47,985 nucleotides of DNA from Candidatus Omnitrophota bacterium (lineage in GTDB: Bacteria > Ratteibacteria > UBA8468 > MWAK01), in NCBI GenBank assembly GCA_026387085.1, contig JAPLMK010000093.1, positions 1-47,985 of the forward strand. Reading direction: 5' to 3'. Every line of letters begins with the position of its first letter. The stretch's first letter is position 1. Positions 7,801 through 15,721 of the stretch are shown here, one piece after another. The translations under genes and the position numbers were made by a program. The notes under the pieces were generated by a model that was given only the letters and a program-made list of their open reading frames with translations, searched no databases and had not been told where the DNA came from.

Positions 7801-7807
7801 GACGTTG

Positions 7808-8482
7808 ATGAATTTAAACAAAGAATGCGTTTTAAAAAATAGAGCGGTGGTTTTTTTTGGCCCGCCCGGCGTGGGAAAAGGCACGATTACCACCCGGCTC
7901 GCCAAGGAGTTTAAGTGCCGGACGATCTCTTCCGGCGACCTCCTGAGCGAGAACGTGAAAGGCGGGACAGATTTGGGTCACCAGGCGAAAAAGTTTATGG
8001 ATTCAGGCGGCCTGGTTCCCGACCAGCTGGTTACCAGAATGGTGGTGGCCGGTCTGGAGAAGACAGACGGTTGTGTTTTTCTGGACGGTTTTCCGCGCAC
8101 CAGCATTCAGGCGGAAGAGTTGGCCGCATACCTGAAAAAAAGAGATTGGGAGCTTCTGGTAGTTGACCTGGAAGCGGATGACCGGTTTTTGATGGAACGC
8201 CTTACCGGCCGGCTTATCTGCCGGGATTGCGGAGCCATCTATCACCGGATTAATCTGACGCCGAAAAAAGAAGGTGTTTGCGATATCTGCGGCGGAGGTC
8301 TTTACCAACGGGCGGATGACCGGCCGGATGTTGTTACCGCAAGGCTTTCGGTTTATCATCAGCAGTCGGCTCCGCTGCGGGACTATTACCAGAAACTGGG
8401 TTTGATGGTGACGTTGCGCGGAGACACTGTTTTAGATGAAACGCTTGCCGCCGTGCGCAGAATTTTGGTAAATATTCCGTAA
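7808..8482 (+). CDS. adk: Adenylate kinase with zinc-binding lid
   Basis: The enzyme interconverts ATP plus AMP and two ADP in the cytoplasm. The P-loop GPPGVGKGT spans residues 18-26 and DGFPRT 93-98. The long lid contains C138-x2-C141 and C158-x2-C161, the structural zinc site of many adenylate kinases. Length is 224 residues. A TTG at 7805 is in frame just upstream, but ATG 7808 is the natural start, giving MNLNKECVLKNRAVVFFG. The secY-adk-map-infA order is classical. Confidence 0.96.
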   Translation: MNLNKECVLKNRAVVFFGPPGVGKGTITTRLAKEFKCRTISSGDLLSENVKGGTDLGHQAKKFMDSGGLVPDQLVTRMVVAGLEKTDGCVFLDGFPRTSIQAEELAAYLKKRDWELLVVDLEADDRFLMERLTGRLICRDCGAIYHRINLTPKKEGVCDICGGGLYQRADDRPDVVTARLSVYHQQSAPLRDYYQKLGLMVTLRGDTVLDETLAAVRRILVNIP

Positions 8483-8505
8483 ACACTGTATTTTTTATAA
8501 TTATC

Positions 8506-9240
8506 GTGAGGCACGAGGCGAAATTACGGCGCATGAAGGAAGCCGGACGCATCGTCGGATTAACTCGTCGGTATCTTGCGGAATTAATCGTTCCGGGCAT
8601 CGAAACCGGCGAACTGGATCGGCGGGCCGGGGAGTTTATAGAAAAGGAAGGCGGGAGAGCGGCGTTTAAAGGGTATCATGGTTTTCCCGCGTCAATCTGT
8701 GTTTCAATCAACGAAGTTGTGATTCACGGAATTCCCGGAGAAAGACGGCTTTTAGAAGGCGATATCGTCAGCGTTGATTTAGGCGTGGAGAAGGATGGTT
8801 TTTTTGCCGACGGCGCCGCAACTTTTCCGGTCGGTGTAATTTCCAAGGAGAAAGAAAAATTGATTGCGGTGACCCGCGCATCCCTTTGGGCGGCGCTCGG
8901 AAAGATAAAATCCGGACTGTCGGTAGACGATATCAGTTTTGTGGTTGAAAATTCAGTTCAAGCCGCCGGTTTTTCGGTGGTTAAATCTTTTTGCGGGCAC
9001 GGCATCGGCCGTCGGTTACACCAGAGTCCGGAAGTGCCGAATTTTGTAAGCGGAAATGATTTTCGTTTATACCCCGGACTTGGCTTAGCGGTCGAACCTA
9101 TGGTAAACTATAAGGGAGCAGAGGTGAAAGTTCTGTCTGACGGCTGGACGGTGGTAACTGTCGACGGAAGTCCCTCGGCCCATTTCGAGGAAACGGTAGT
9201 TGTGCTGAAAGATGGTTGTGAGGTCGTGACTGCAATATGA
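8506..9240 (+). CDS. map: Methionine aminopeptidase, type I
   Basis: It removes the initiator methionine from nascent proteins. The metal ligands of the family are all visible by comparison with the Escherichia coli enzyme: D91, D102, H165 (in CGHGIG), E197 (in VEPMVN) and E228 (in HFEET), with H74 in the substrate pocket. The product has 244 residues. The start must be GTG at 8506, because the first ATG (8533) would remove the conserved N-terminal helix. The stop overlaps infA as ATGA. Confidence 0.95.
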   Translation: MRHEAKLRRMKEAGRIVGLTRRYLAELIVPGIETGELDRRAGEFIEKEGGRAAFKGYHGFPASICVSINEVVIHGIPGERRLLEGDIVSVDLGVEKDGFFADGAATFPVGVISKEKEKLIAVTRASLWAALGKIKSGLSVDDISFVVENSVQAAGFSVVKSFCGHGIGRRLHQSPEVPNFVSGNDFRLYPGLGLAVEPMVNYKGAEVKVLSDGWTVVTVDGSPSAHFEETVVVLKDGCEVVTAI

Positions 9241-9452
9241 AGAAGGAAAATAAGTTAAAGGTTGAAGGCGTTGTTTTAATGGCTTTACCGAATGCTAACT
9301 TTAAGGTGAAATTAAAAAACGGGCATGAAATTCTAGCGCACGTCAGCGGTAAGATGCGAATGCACTATATCAAAATTTTACCGAGTGATAAAGTGATTAT
9401 GGAAATCAGCCCGTATGATTTAACGAAAGGCAGAATTATTCAACGGCAGTAA
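9237..9452 (+). CDS. infA: Translation initiation factor IF-1
   Basis: IF-1 is an OB-fold factor that occupies the A site during initiation. The 71-residue product has the family pattern: VEGVVLMALPNANFKVKL, then GHEILAHVSGKMRMHYIKI and the ending YDLTKGRIIQR. It overlaps map by ATGA and precedes rpmJ by 8 bases. Confidence 0.96.
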   Translation: MKKENKLKVEGVVLMALPNANFKVKLKNGHEILAHVSGKMRMHYIKILPSDKVIMEISPYDLTKGRIIQRQ

Positions 9453-9460
9453 AAACACAT

Positions 9461-9586
9461 ATGAAAGTACGAGCCTCGGTGAAAAAGATTTGTCCCCAGT
9501 GCCAGATTATTCGGCGGGGAGGGAAGGTCCGGGTTATTTGTAAAAATCCCCGGAAGGGACCAAAACACAAACAGGTGCAGGGGTAG
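9461..9586 (+). CDS. rpmJ: 50S ribosomal protein L36, zinc-binding form
   Basis: L36 is the smallest 50S protein. Translation from ATG 9461 gives 41 residues starting MKVRASVKKICPQCQIIRR, with C11-x2-C14 and C27 of the zinc site. The C-terminus has KNPRKGPKHKQVQG, where the usual form is NPRHKQRQG. The small insertion carries Lys-Gly-Pro-Lys and makes the protein 3-4 residues longer than usual. It lies between infA and rpsM, as in most bacteria. Confidence 0.95.
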   Translation: MKVRASVKKICPQCQIIRRGGKVRVICKNPRKGPKHKQVQG

Positions 9587-9605
9587 TTTGTAACTTAAAA
9601 ATATT

Positions 9606-10025
9606 ATGGCCAGAATAATCGGTGTGGAGATTCCAAACGCTAAAAGGGTAGAGGCCGGGCTCACCTATATTTACGGTATCGGTGTGAATTTAGCCCGCCG
9701 TTTATTGAAAGAAACTAACATTGATGCGGATATCCGGGTAAAGGACCTTACGGAAGACCACATTAACCGCCTGACGATGGCGATTCAGAAAAGTTACCGG
9801 GTTGAAGGTGATTTGCGTCGCGAAGAAACGGCTAATACGAAACGGCTGATTGAAATCGGCTGTTATCGCGGAATCCGGCACAAGCGCGGTTTACCTGTCC
9901 GGGGACAGAGGACGCACACCAACGCCCGAACCCGCAAGGGTCCCCGAAAGACGGTTTCAACCATCCGCAGCAAGGAGAAGCGGAGTGATGCAAAGTCCAA
10001 GGGACCGGAAACCAAGAAGAAATAG
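9606..10025 (+). CDS. rpsM: 30S ribosomal protein S13
   Basis: S13 contacts the P-site tRNA and the 50S subunit through bridge B1. The product has 139 residues. It begins MARIIGVEIPNAKRVEAGLTYIYGIG, and the C-terminal RHKRGLPVRGQRTHTNARTR is a strong signature. A Lys-rich tail of about 20 residues follows, longer than in Escherichia coli. Confidence 0.96.
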   Translation: MARIIGVEIPNAKRVEAGLTYIYGIGVNLARRLLKETNIDADIRVKDLTEDHINRLTMAIQKSYRVEGDLRREETANTKRLIEIGCYRGIRHKRGLPVRGQRTHTNARTRKGPRKTVSTIRSKEKRSDAKSKGPETKKK

Positions 10026-10040
10026 AGAGGGCAAAAGCGC

Positions 10041-10427
10041 ATGGGTAAAAAGTACGAAAAGAAAAAGAAAAAGAGCACCGCTCCTTCCGGGGGTATTGCC
10101 CACGTGAAGGCGACGTTTAACAATACTTTTGTCACCATAACGGACGACAAAGGCAATGTTCTGGTTCAGGCAAGCAGCGGCCAGGTTGGTTTTAAGGGGA
10201 CCCGCAAGGGTACGCCGTACGCTGCCGGACTGGTTGCCCGGGAAGTGGCGCGCCGCGCCCAGGACCTGGGAGTCAGGGAAGTGGAAGTGCGGGTAAAAGG
10301 ACCGGGTCCGGGTCGGGAAACGGCTATCCGTTCCCTTCAGTCAGCCGGGCTGATGGTAACCCAGATTCACGACATGTCTCCGATTCCCCATAACGGCTGT
10401 CGGCCGCCTAAAGAGCGCCGGGTCTAA
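10041..10427 (+). CDS. rpsK: 30S ribosomal protein S11
   Basis: S11 lies on the platform near the 3' end of 16S rRNA. The 128-residue product has a Lys-rich N-terminal stretch, then GIAHVKATFNNTFVTITD, AARxVA-type helix (VAREVARRAQ) and the C-terminal DMSPIPHNGCRPPKERRV. It follows rpsM by 15 bases. The 74 bases after it contain short repeats of GCATAC and GTAGAC but nothing I can name. Confidence 0.96.
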   Translation: MGKKYEKKKKKSTAPSGGIAHVKATFNNTFVTITDDKGNVLVQASSGQVGFKGTRKGTPYAAGLVAREVARRAQDLGVREVEVRVKGPGPGRETAIRSLQSAGLMVTQIHDMSPIPHNGCRPPKERRV

Positions 10428-10501
10428 GAAAAGCATACGGTAGACAGTAGACGAGTATACAGGGGAACAGAAAAACAGTAAGGAAGCATACAGGGAAAAC
10501 T

Positions 10502-11128
10502 ATGAAGACAAGAGCACCGGTGTGTAAGATTTGTCGTCGCGAAGATACGAAATTATTTTTAAAAGGGCAACGATGCTTAACGGCGAAATGCGCTATCGAT
10601 AAAGGAAGACCGGCGCCCTCCGGAAACAGTAGATTTTCCAGTCCGAACTCCACCTATCGCCTCCAATTAAGGGAAAAGGAAAAGGTTCGTTCTTTCTACG
10701 GTGTTCTGGAGAGACAATTTCGGCGTTATTTTGCTATGGCTCAGAAAAGCGGTCAGGCCCCCGGAGAAAAATTACTTATTTTTCTGGAACGGCGGCTCGA
10801 TAACGCTTTGGTTGTTTCCGGCCTGTTACCATCCAGACGCGCTGCCCGGCAGTTGGTTGGCAGCGGTCACATTAAGGTGAACGGACGCCGCATGAGCATA
10901 CCATCTTATCTGGTTGCTAACGGAGATGAAGTGGAATTCCGGCCCGCTTCCCGGGTTTTACCGAAAATGAAAGAAATGATTTTGGCCGGCGGTGTGGTAA
11001 AACAGTGCCCGGCCTGGTTGAATTTGGATAAGGAAGCGGTTAAAATTAAAGTTCTGCGGGAACCCTCCCGGAGTGAAGTTTCTGTCCTGGTGGAAGAGGG
11101 TCACATCGTCAACCTTTACTCGCGGTAG
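10502..11128 (+). CDS. rpsD: 30S ribosomal protein S4, zinc-binding form
   Basis: S4 nucleates assembly of the 5' domain of 16S rRNA. The product has 208 residues. C8, C11, C25 and C30 in the N-terminal region form the zinc site of C+ S4 proteins, and KLFLKGQRC is a conserved part. An S4 RNA-binding domain with RRLDNALVVSGLLPSRRAARQ follows. The first residues MKTRAP replace the usual MARYTGP. The ATG has a weak AGGGAAAAC site upstream. Confidence 0.95.
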   Translation: MKTRAPVCKICRREDTKLFLKGQRCLTAKCAIDKGRPAPSGNSRFSSPNSTYRLQLREKEKVRSFYGVLERQFRRYFAMAQKSGQAPGEKLLIFLERRLDNALVVSGLLPSRRAARQLVGSGHIKVNGRRMSIPSYLVANGDEVEFRPASRVLPKMKEMILAGGVVKQCPAWLNLDKEAVKIKVLREPSRSEVSVLVEEGHIVNLYSR

Positions 11129-11209
11129 AAAAAATGTAGTGCGGCCCCCGCTGTGCCAAAAACTGGCTTCGCGGATAAACTTGACGGGTCGCCCCAATTG
11201 AGGCTAATT

Positions 11210-12025
11210 ATGGAGCAATTTAAATATCCGACAAAGATTGACTGGGAACAGGATACATACCGGGAGACCTACGGCAAGGCCGTTGTAGCTCCGCTGGAAC
11301 GTGGTTTTGCCATTACGGTTGGAAATTGCCTGCGCCGCGTTCTGCTTTCGGCAATTCCCGGCGTAGCGATTACCAGCGTTAAGATTGATGGTGTTGCCCA
11401 TGAATTTTCGACAATTCCCGGCGTAAAAGAAGATGTCACCGATATTGTTTTGAACCTGAAACAGGTAAATCTTAAGGCCAACATTACCGGTCTTCCTAAG
11501 AAATTTTCCGTGATGATCGAAAAAAAGACAGAACTTCTGGCCGGTGATTTGTTTGCCGATGCGGAAATTAGCGTTGAGAATATCGCCACCCTGTCCGAAG
11601 GCGCTAAGTTGAACTTGGAGCTGACGGTCAGCCAGGGGTTTGGTTACGTGCCGGTCGGACGGATAGTCGAGGAAGGGGTGCCCATAACTACTATTCCCCT
11701 GGCGGCTTCGTTTAGTCCGATTACCCGGGTTTCCTACCGGATTGAGAATACGCGGGTGGGACAGCGGGTTGATTACGAAAGATTATTGCTGGAAGTTTGG
11801 ACAACCGGCGCGATTACGCCGAAGGATGCGGTAAAACAGGCTACCGAGATTTTGAATAAGCACCTTAACTTGATTGCCGGTGAGGAGGCCGAAGAAATAA
11901 AGGCAGTAAAAGAATCTCCGGTGAAGGATGTTGTTACGGGAAAAACCATAAGCAAGAAGATTCCTCCCGCAAAACCAAAGAAAAAATTAAAGAAAAATGA
12001 GACATCAAAGAAGAAAAAGGGTTAA
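11210..12025 (+). CDS. rpoA: RNA polymerase alpha subunit lacking the C-terminal domain
   Basis: RpoA dimerises to start polymerase assembly. The N-terminal domain is intact: PLERGFAITVGNCLRRVLLS at residues 28-47 and the second half with VDYERLLLEVWT. The domain ends near residue 225-235. Only a charged tail of about 40 residues follows, ending in Lys-rich KKKLKKNETSKKKKG. The helix-hairpin-helix domain that binds UP elements and activators is absent, and rplQ begins at 11997, leaving no space for it. ATG 11210 follows GAGG; an upstream GTG frame from 11153 adds a poor 19-residue leader. Length is 271 residues against the usual 310-340. Confidence 0.94.
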   Translation: MEQFKYPTKIDWEQDTYRETYGKAVVAPLERGFAITVGNCLRRVLLSAIPGVAITSVKIDGVAHEFSTIPGVKEDVTDIVLNLKQVNLKANITGLPKKFSVMIEKKTELLAGDLFADAEISVENIATLSEGAKLNLELTVSQGFGYVPVGRIVEEGVPITTIPLAASFSPITRVSYRIENTRVGQRVDYERLLLEVWTTGAITPKDAVKQATEILNKHLNLIAGEEAEEIKAVKESPVKDVVTGKTISKKIPPAKPKKKLKKNETSKKKKG

Positions 12026-12347
12026 TTTAAATCGCGGCCGCCGGTCCGGAGTCTTCAATTCGTTACTTAAGGGGTTGATTATTCACGGAAAAGTCAAAGC
12101 TTCTACGGCCCGTGTCAAGCAGATACAGATTGTGGCGGAAAAGATGATTACTATGGCTAAGGAAGATTCGGTGGCGAGCCGGCGCCGGATTTTTGCTTAC
12201 CTGCAAGACGAAACCATGGTGAAGAAAGTGGTGTCAGAAATCGCCCCGCGTTACCAGGGCCGCAACGGCGGCTATACTCAATTGTTTAAGCTCGGTCCCC
12301 GACAGGGCGACGGATGTGAACTTTCCCAGTTAACCTTCCTGCCATAA
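11997..12347 (+). CDS. rplQ: 50S ribosomal protein L17
   Basis: L17 lies at the bottom of the 50S near the exit tunnel. The 116-residue product starts MRHQRRKRVNLNR and includes TARVKQIQIVAEKMITMAK and the C-terminal GGYTQLFKLGPRQGD. Its first 29 bases overlap the end of rpoA in another frame, a stronger overlap than usual, which suggests tight coupling. It ends the ribosomal block. Confidence 0.95.
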   Translation: MRHQRRKRVNLNRGRRSGVFNSLLKGLIIHGKVKASTARVKQIQIVAEKMITMAKEDSVASRRRIFAYLQDETMVKKVVSEIAPRYQGRNGGYTQLFKLGPRQGDGCELSQLTFLP

Positions 12348-12351
12348 TAAA

Positions 12352-12418
12352 GGCGGTAAATAGTGAACGGCGAACGGTTAAGCGATTGATTACCGCCACT
12401 TTGCTGCCGATAATCGCT
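12352..12418 (+). other. Overlapping inverted repeats after rplQ
   Basis: GGCGGTAA at 12352-12359 is the exact reverse complement of 12390-12397, and AGCGATT at 12381-12387 matches AATCGCT at 12412-12418. The two pairs interlock, so only one can form at a time or a pseudoknot results. There is no T-run, so it is not a classical terminator. The role is unknown; it sits between the ribosomal block and the next gene. Confidence 0.35.
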
Positions 12419-12423
12419 AAGAC

Positions 12424-13803
12424 ATGCCCAAAAGCGAAACACTTGATTTTTTAAAAGAGCATAACCAGCACCGTATTATTCAGCATTACCAGCGTCTCAG
12501 TCCGGACAAGCAGGATCTCTTTCGGAGAAATCTGGAGGGGCTGGATTTGCCGCTGGTTTTTAAACTGCACCGGGAATTTTCCGGAAAAGAAACCCCGGCA
12601 CACCTTCCCCGTGATATTCAACCGGCCCCAATCATTACCGTACCGGCAACACCATCCGAATTGTCCTTTCAGGAAAAAGCTTGCGCGCAAGGAGAAGCGC
12701 TTCTTCGTGAGAACAGGGTTGCTGTCCTTGTCGTCGCCGGCGGCCAGGGTTCCCGGCTCGGCTTTAATGGTGCCGAGGGCGCTTTTCTTGTTTCTCCGGT
12801 TAAAAAAAAATCACTCTTCCAACTATTTTCCGAGACAGTTTTAGCTTTAAATCACCGGTACCGGACGGCTATTCCCCTTCTGGTTATGACCAGCATGGAG
12901 AATGACCGGGCGGTTAAAGATTTTTTTCAGGCACATAATTTTTTTGGACTTGATTCCGGCGCGGTCCTCTTTTTTACGCAGGAGATGCTGCCTACGATTA
13001 CGGCGGACGGTAGTTTGATTTTAAAAGACGAAACCCACCTTTTTGCTCACCCCGACGGGCACGGCGGCTCCCTTAAGGCGCTTCATAAATCCGGCCTTCT
13101 TTCCGAGTTAATCCGGGGCGGTTTCTCCGAACTTTTTTACTTCCAGGTTGATAATCCGCTGGTGAAGATAGCCGACCCGGTTTTCTTGGGATATCACCGG
13201 ATGGCGGAATCTGAATTTTCACTCAAGGTTTTACGGCGCCGCAATGCGGCCGAAAAGATCGGTCTTTATGCTCTGATAAACGGAAAACCGGGCGTAATTG
13301 AATATAGTGACCTGGTCCCGGGAAGCGAGTGCCTGTCCGAAGGGGAAGGCGCTCGTTTTTGGGCCGGAAGTATCGCCATTCATATTCTGGCCCTATCTTT
13401 TGTGGAACGTTTGAACCGGCAAGGATTCATCCTGCCCTATCATCGGGCGGTCAAGATTACGGAAGCGCCCGGCCCGGGCGGAAGAGTGGAGAAGGCAACC
13501 GTCTGGAAGTTTGAAACATTTGTTTTTGACGGGCTGTTGCTGGCCGACAGGACCTGTTGCGTGGAAACACTCCGGGCGGAAGAGTTTGCCCCGGTTAAGA
13601 ACCGGCAGGGGGAAGATTCCGCCGGTACCGCCGCCCAGGCGATTTCGGCTCGGGCCCGGCAATGGTTGGTTGAAGCCGGAAGCTCGGTGGCTTTTGATGT
13701 GCCGGTTGAAATAAGCCCGCGCTATGCCCTGGATAAAGAGGAACTTGCCGTAAAGCTGAAAGGGAAGTTGATGGCAATCAAAGAAGGCGCTTATCTGGAA
13801 TAA
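12424..13803 (+). CDS. UDPGP-family uridylyltransferase (UDP-N-acetylhexosamine or UDP-sugar pyrophosphorylase)
   Basis: The 459-residue protein resembles the eukaryotic-type UAP1/AGX family, which makes UDP-N-acetylglucosamine from UTP and GlcNAc-1-phosphate. The nucleotide loop VVAGGQGSRLGF lies at residues 103-114, and YFQVDNPLVKIADP is the mid-protein sugar and metal region. The family usually has Pro-Lys-Gly shortly after the loop; here it reads Ala-Glu-Gly, so a lysine that contacts the nucleotide phosphates may be missing. Sugar specificity cannot be read from sequence. The gene stands alone after the ribosomal block and before the motor genes. Confidence 0.82.
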   Translation: MPKSETLDFLKEHNQHRIIQHYQRLSPDKQDLFRRNLEGLDLPLVFKLHREFSGKETPAHLPRDIQPAPIITVPATPSELSFQEKACAQGEALLRENRVAVLVVAGGQGSRLGFNGAEGAFLVSPVKKKSLFQLFSETVLALNHRYRTAIPLLVMTSMENDRAVKDFFQAHNFFGLDSGAVLFFTQEMLPTITADGSLILKDETHLFAHPDGHGGSLKALHKSGLLSELIRGGFSELFYFQVDNPLVKIADPVFLGYHRMAESEFSLKVLRRRNAAEKIGLYALINGKPGVIEYSDLVPGSECLSEGEGARFWAGSIAIHILALSFVERLNRQGFILPYHRAVKITEAPGPGGRVEKATVWKFETFVFDGLLLADRTCCVETLRAEEFAPVKNRQGEDSAGTAAQAISARARQWLVEAGSSVAFDVPVEISPRYALDKEELAVKLKGKLMAIKEGAYLE

Positions 13804-13820
13804 GCAGTTCTGGTTTTGTT

Positions 13821-13850
13821 TTGACTTAAACTCTCTATTTTTAGTAAAAT
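13821..13850 (+). promoter_or_regulatory. Sigma70-like promoter for the ExbB-ExbD-TonB genes
   Basis: TTGACT at 13821-13826 and TAAAAT at 13845-13850 are 18 bases apart. Transcription would start near 13857, 41 bases before the ATG at 13898. The three genes downstream are tightly packed and probably share this promoter. Confidence 0.6.
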
Positions 13851-13897
13851 AATAACGGCACGCAATGGTTTTGTATTTAACCGGAGAGAAATAAAAA

Positions 13898-14506
13898 ATG
13901 GATATCAGATGGCTCTTATCATTCAAGATGACCGGTTGGTTTTGCGGCGGCGTAATTGCTGTTTTGGCCGTGTTGTCCATCCTTTCCTGGTCGCTTATTT
14001 TTCAGAAAATGGCTGCTTTTCGTCGGGCGCGCCGCGCCAATTCCCGTTTCCGTTTAATGTCTGATACGGAAATATCAGAAAAGTACGCCGGTTTTTTTGT
14101 TCATTCCTGTCTTTACCTGATTTCCTGGAAGGTAAATCAGTTTCCGGTCATCGATGGAAGTAATATTGTGAAATTAGAAGAGGAACTCAAGATTGAATTA
14201 AACGAATATTTTGAGAAGTTAAGCAGCGGGCTTCCCATTCTTGGCAGTATTACCAGCGTGGCTCCTTTTGTCGGTTTGCTGGGCACGGTTTGGGGTATTA
14301 TGGTTATTTTTGCGCGGTTGCACGGTCAGGTGGCCGGTGTTTCGGAGATGGTGGCTCCGGGCGTGGCTCAGGCGCTTATTGCCACCGTAGCCGGTTTGAT
14401 AACAGCCATCCCGGCGCTTTTTTTCTATAATTATTTTACGATGATTTTGCGGAGTCTTTCCAGCGAAGCGGATACTTACGCCAGCCGTCTTATTTCCCGG
14501 AAATGA
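13898..14506 (+). CDS. MotA/TolQ/ExbB-family proton channel protein
   Basis: Proteins of this family form the proton-conducting stator of Tol or TonB motors in the inner membrane. The 202-residue product has a hydrophobic N-terminal segment near residues 12-35. The conserved part follows: LPILGSITSVAPFVGLLGTVWGIM, then VAPGVAQALIATVAGLITAIPALFFYN. TolQ and ExbB cannot be told apart safely. ATG 13898 is followed by ExbD with an ATGA overlap, so the two are co-expressed. Confidence 0.9.
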   Translation: MDIRWLLSFKMTGWFCGGVIAVLAVLSILSWSLIFQKMAAFRRARRANSRFRLMSDTEISEKYAGFFVHSCLYLISWKVNQFPVIDGSNIVKLEEELKIELNEYFEKLSSGLPILGSITSVAPFVGLLGTVWGIMVIFARLHGQVAGVSEMVAPGVAQALIATVAGLITAIPALFFYNYFTMILRSLSSEADTYASRLISRK

Positions 14507-14946
14507 ATAAAAGGGTAAAATTTACGCCGCCGCTACTGGACCAGATCAACATCACCCCGATGTTGGATACCATTCTGGTTCTGCTCGCCGTTTTTGTTAT
14601 TATCTCCCCGTTGGTTGGGCCGGGAATTCCGGTCAAGCTTCCCACTGCCGCCGGGGAAAAACTTTCGGTTACCGCAACCATTCTCTTGACGTTAAACAAG
14701 CAGGGTGAAGTATTTTTGAGCGGCCGGCAGGCAAACCCGATATTCCTTTCCGTTGACCTTCAGAACTTGAAAAAAGTAAATCCGGATTTAAAGGTTATCA
14801 TCCAGGCGGATAAGGAAGTTCGTTATGAAGCCGTGGTTTCCCTGCTGGATATTGTGCGCCAGGCAGGAATTTCTTCGGTGGGTCTGGCTACCGCTTCAAA
14901 CGCCGCGGAAGATGCAGAATTGAAAACAGTGAATAAGAAACGGTAA
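14503..14946 (+). CDS. ExbD/TolR-family motor protein
   Basis: This is the peptidoglycan-side partner of the channel protein upstream. The 147-residue product has one N-terminal membrane segment (MLDTILVLLAVFVIISPLVG, residues 20-39) with the conserved proton-path aspartate at D22. A periplasmic domain with KVIIQADKEVRYEAVVSLLD follows. It begins in an ATGA overlap with the ExbB-like gene. Confidence 0.9.
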   Translation: MNKRVKFTPPLLDQINITPMLDTILVLLAVFVIISPLVGPGIPVKLPTAAGEKLSVTATILLTLNKQGEVFLSGRQANPIFLSVDLQNLKKVNPDLKVIIQADKEVRYEAVVSLLDIVRQAGISSVGLATASNAAEDAELKTVNKKR

Positions 14947-14953
14947 ATAGCGG

Positions 14954-15721
14954 CTGGTACTTTCCTTATTCCTTCACCTGCTTTTTGCCGCCCTCCTTTT
15001 CTTCTTGGCGGCTTCACCCGGGAAAGCTTTGCCTCCGGGGAGAATTGACCAGGTTTTTCTGGTAGCTTCAGCGCCGGCGGTTCCGGTCTATCCCGGGAAT
15101 ATTTCTGAGAGCCAACCCCAAGCGGTGCCGGTATCCTCTGCTGGTGCGATTAATGAAATTCCGAAAATCGGTCCGGAGCAGGTTAAGGAAGTAACGCCGG
15201 TAAAACCGGCGGCAAGTCTGGCTGAAAAATTAGCAACGCGGCTGACCGGAGCGACATCCGAGGATTGGAATCACAAGACATCAAGCCGGAATGGAGGGTC
15301 CCGGGAAAAACCCGGAACCGCGTCCGAAGCAGGAATTCCCGCAAAGGAAGGAGTGCCGGCCGCTCAGACGCAAGGTTCTCCGGGCCAGGCTTCGGTGTCA
15401 ACCGGGGAAGGTATAACCCGGGTGGAGTCGGAGTCGGGTTTTGCGGATGCGTGGTATCTGACTCTCCTTTCCCGGCGGCTTACGGAAAGATGGAATCCGG
15501 CGCGCGAAGGGATTGCGGTGGTGTTGAGGGAGGTTACCGTATCTTTTACGATAACCCGTGACGGCCGGATAAGAGACGTAGGTCTTGCCCGCGCTTCCGG
15601 TAATCCAAGGTTTGACCGCTCCGGATTGACGGCAGTGGTTGAAAGTGATTTTTTACCGCCGTTGCCGGCAAGTTGGGGGAAGAAAGAACTGCAGGTTTCT
15701 GTTCGCTTCCGTGAGAAGTAG
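14954..15721 (+). CDS. TonB/TolA-like periplasmic energy transducer, non-ATG start
   Basis: The third gene of the motor set links the inner-membrane motor to the outer membrane. The C-terminal 90 residues fit a TonB/TolA C-terminal domain: WNPAREGIAVVLREVTVSF, then ITRDGRIRDVGLARASGNP. The middle is Pro/Ala/Gly-rich, as expected for a periplasm-spanning stalk. The first ATG or TTG in frame (TTG 15005) would remove the membrane anchor. That anchor is clearly encoded upstream as LVLSLFLHLLFAALLFFL from 14954. A frame stop at 14948-14950 limits the start to this region, so CTG 14954 is my choice. A frameshift or sequencing error is an alternative. Confidence 0.7.
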   Translation: MVLSLFLHLLFAALLFFLAASPGKALPPGRIDQVFLVASAPAVPVYPGNISESQPQAVPVSSAGAINEIPKIGPEQVKEVTPVKPAASLAEKLATRLTGATSEDWNHKTSSRNGGSREKPGTASEAGIPAKEGVPAAQTQGSPGQASVSTGEGITRVESESGFADAWYLTLLSRRLTERWNPAREGIAVVLREVTVSFTITRDGRIRDVGLARASGNPRFDRSGLTAVVESDFLPPLPASWGKKELQVSVRFREK

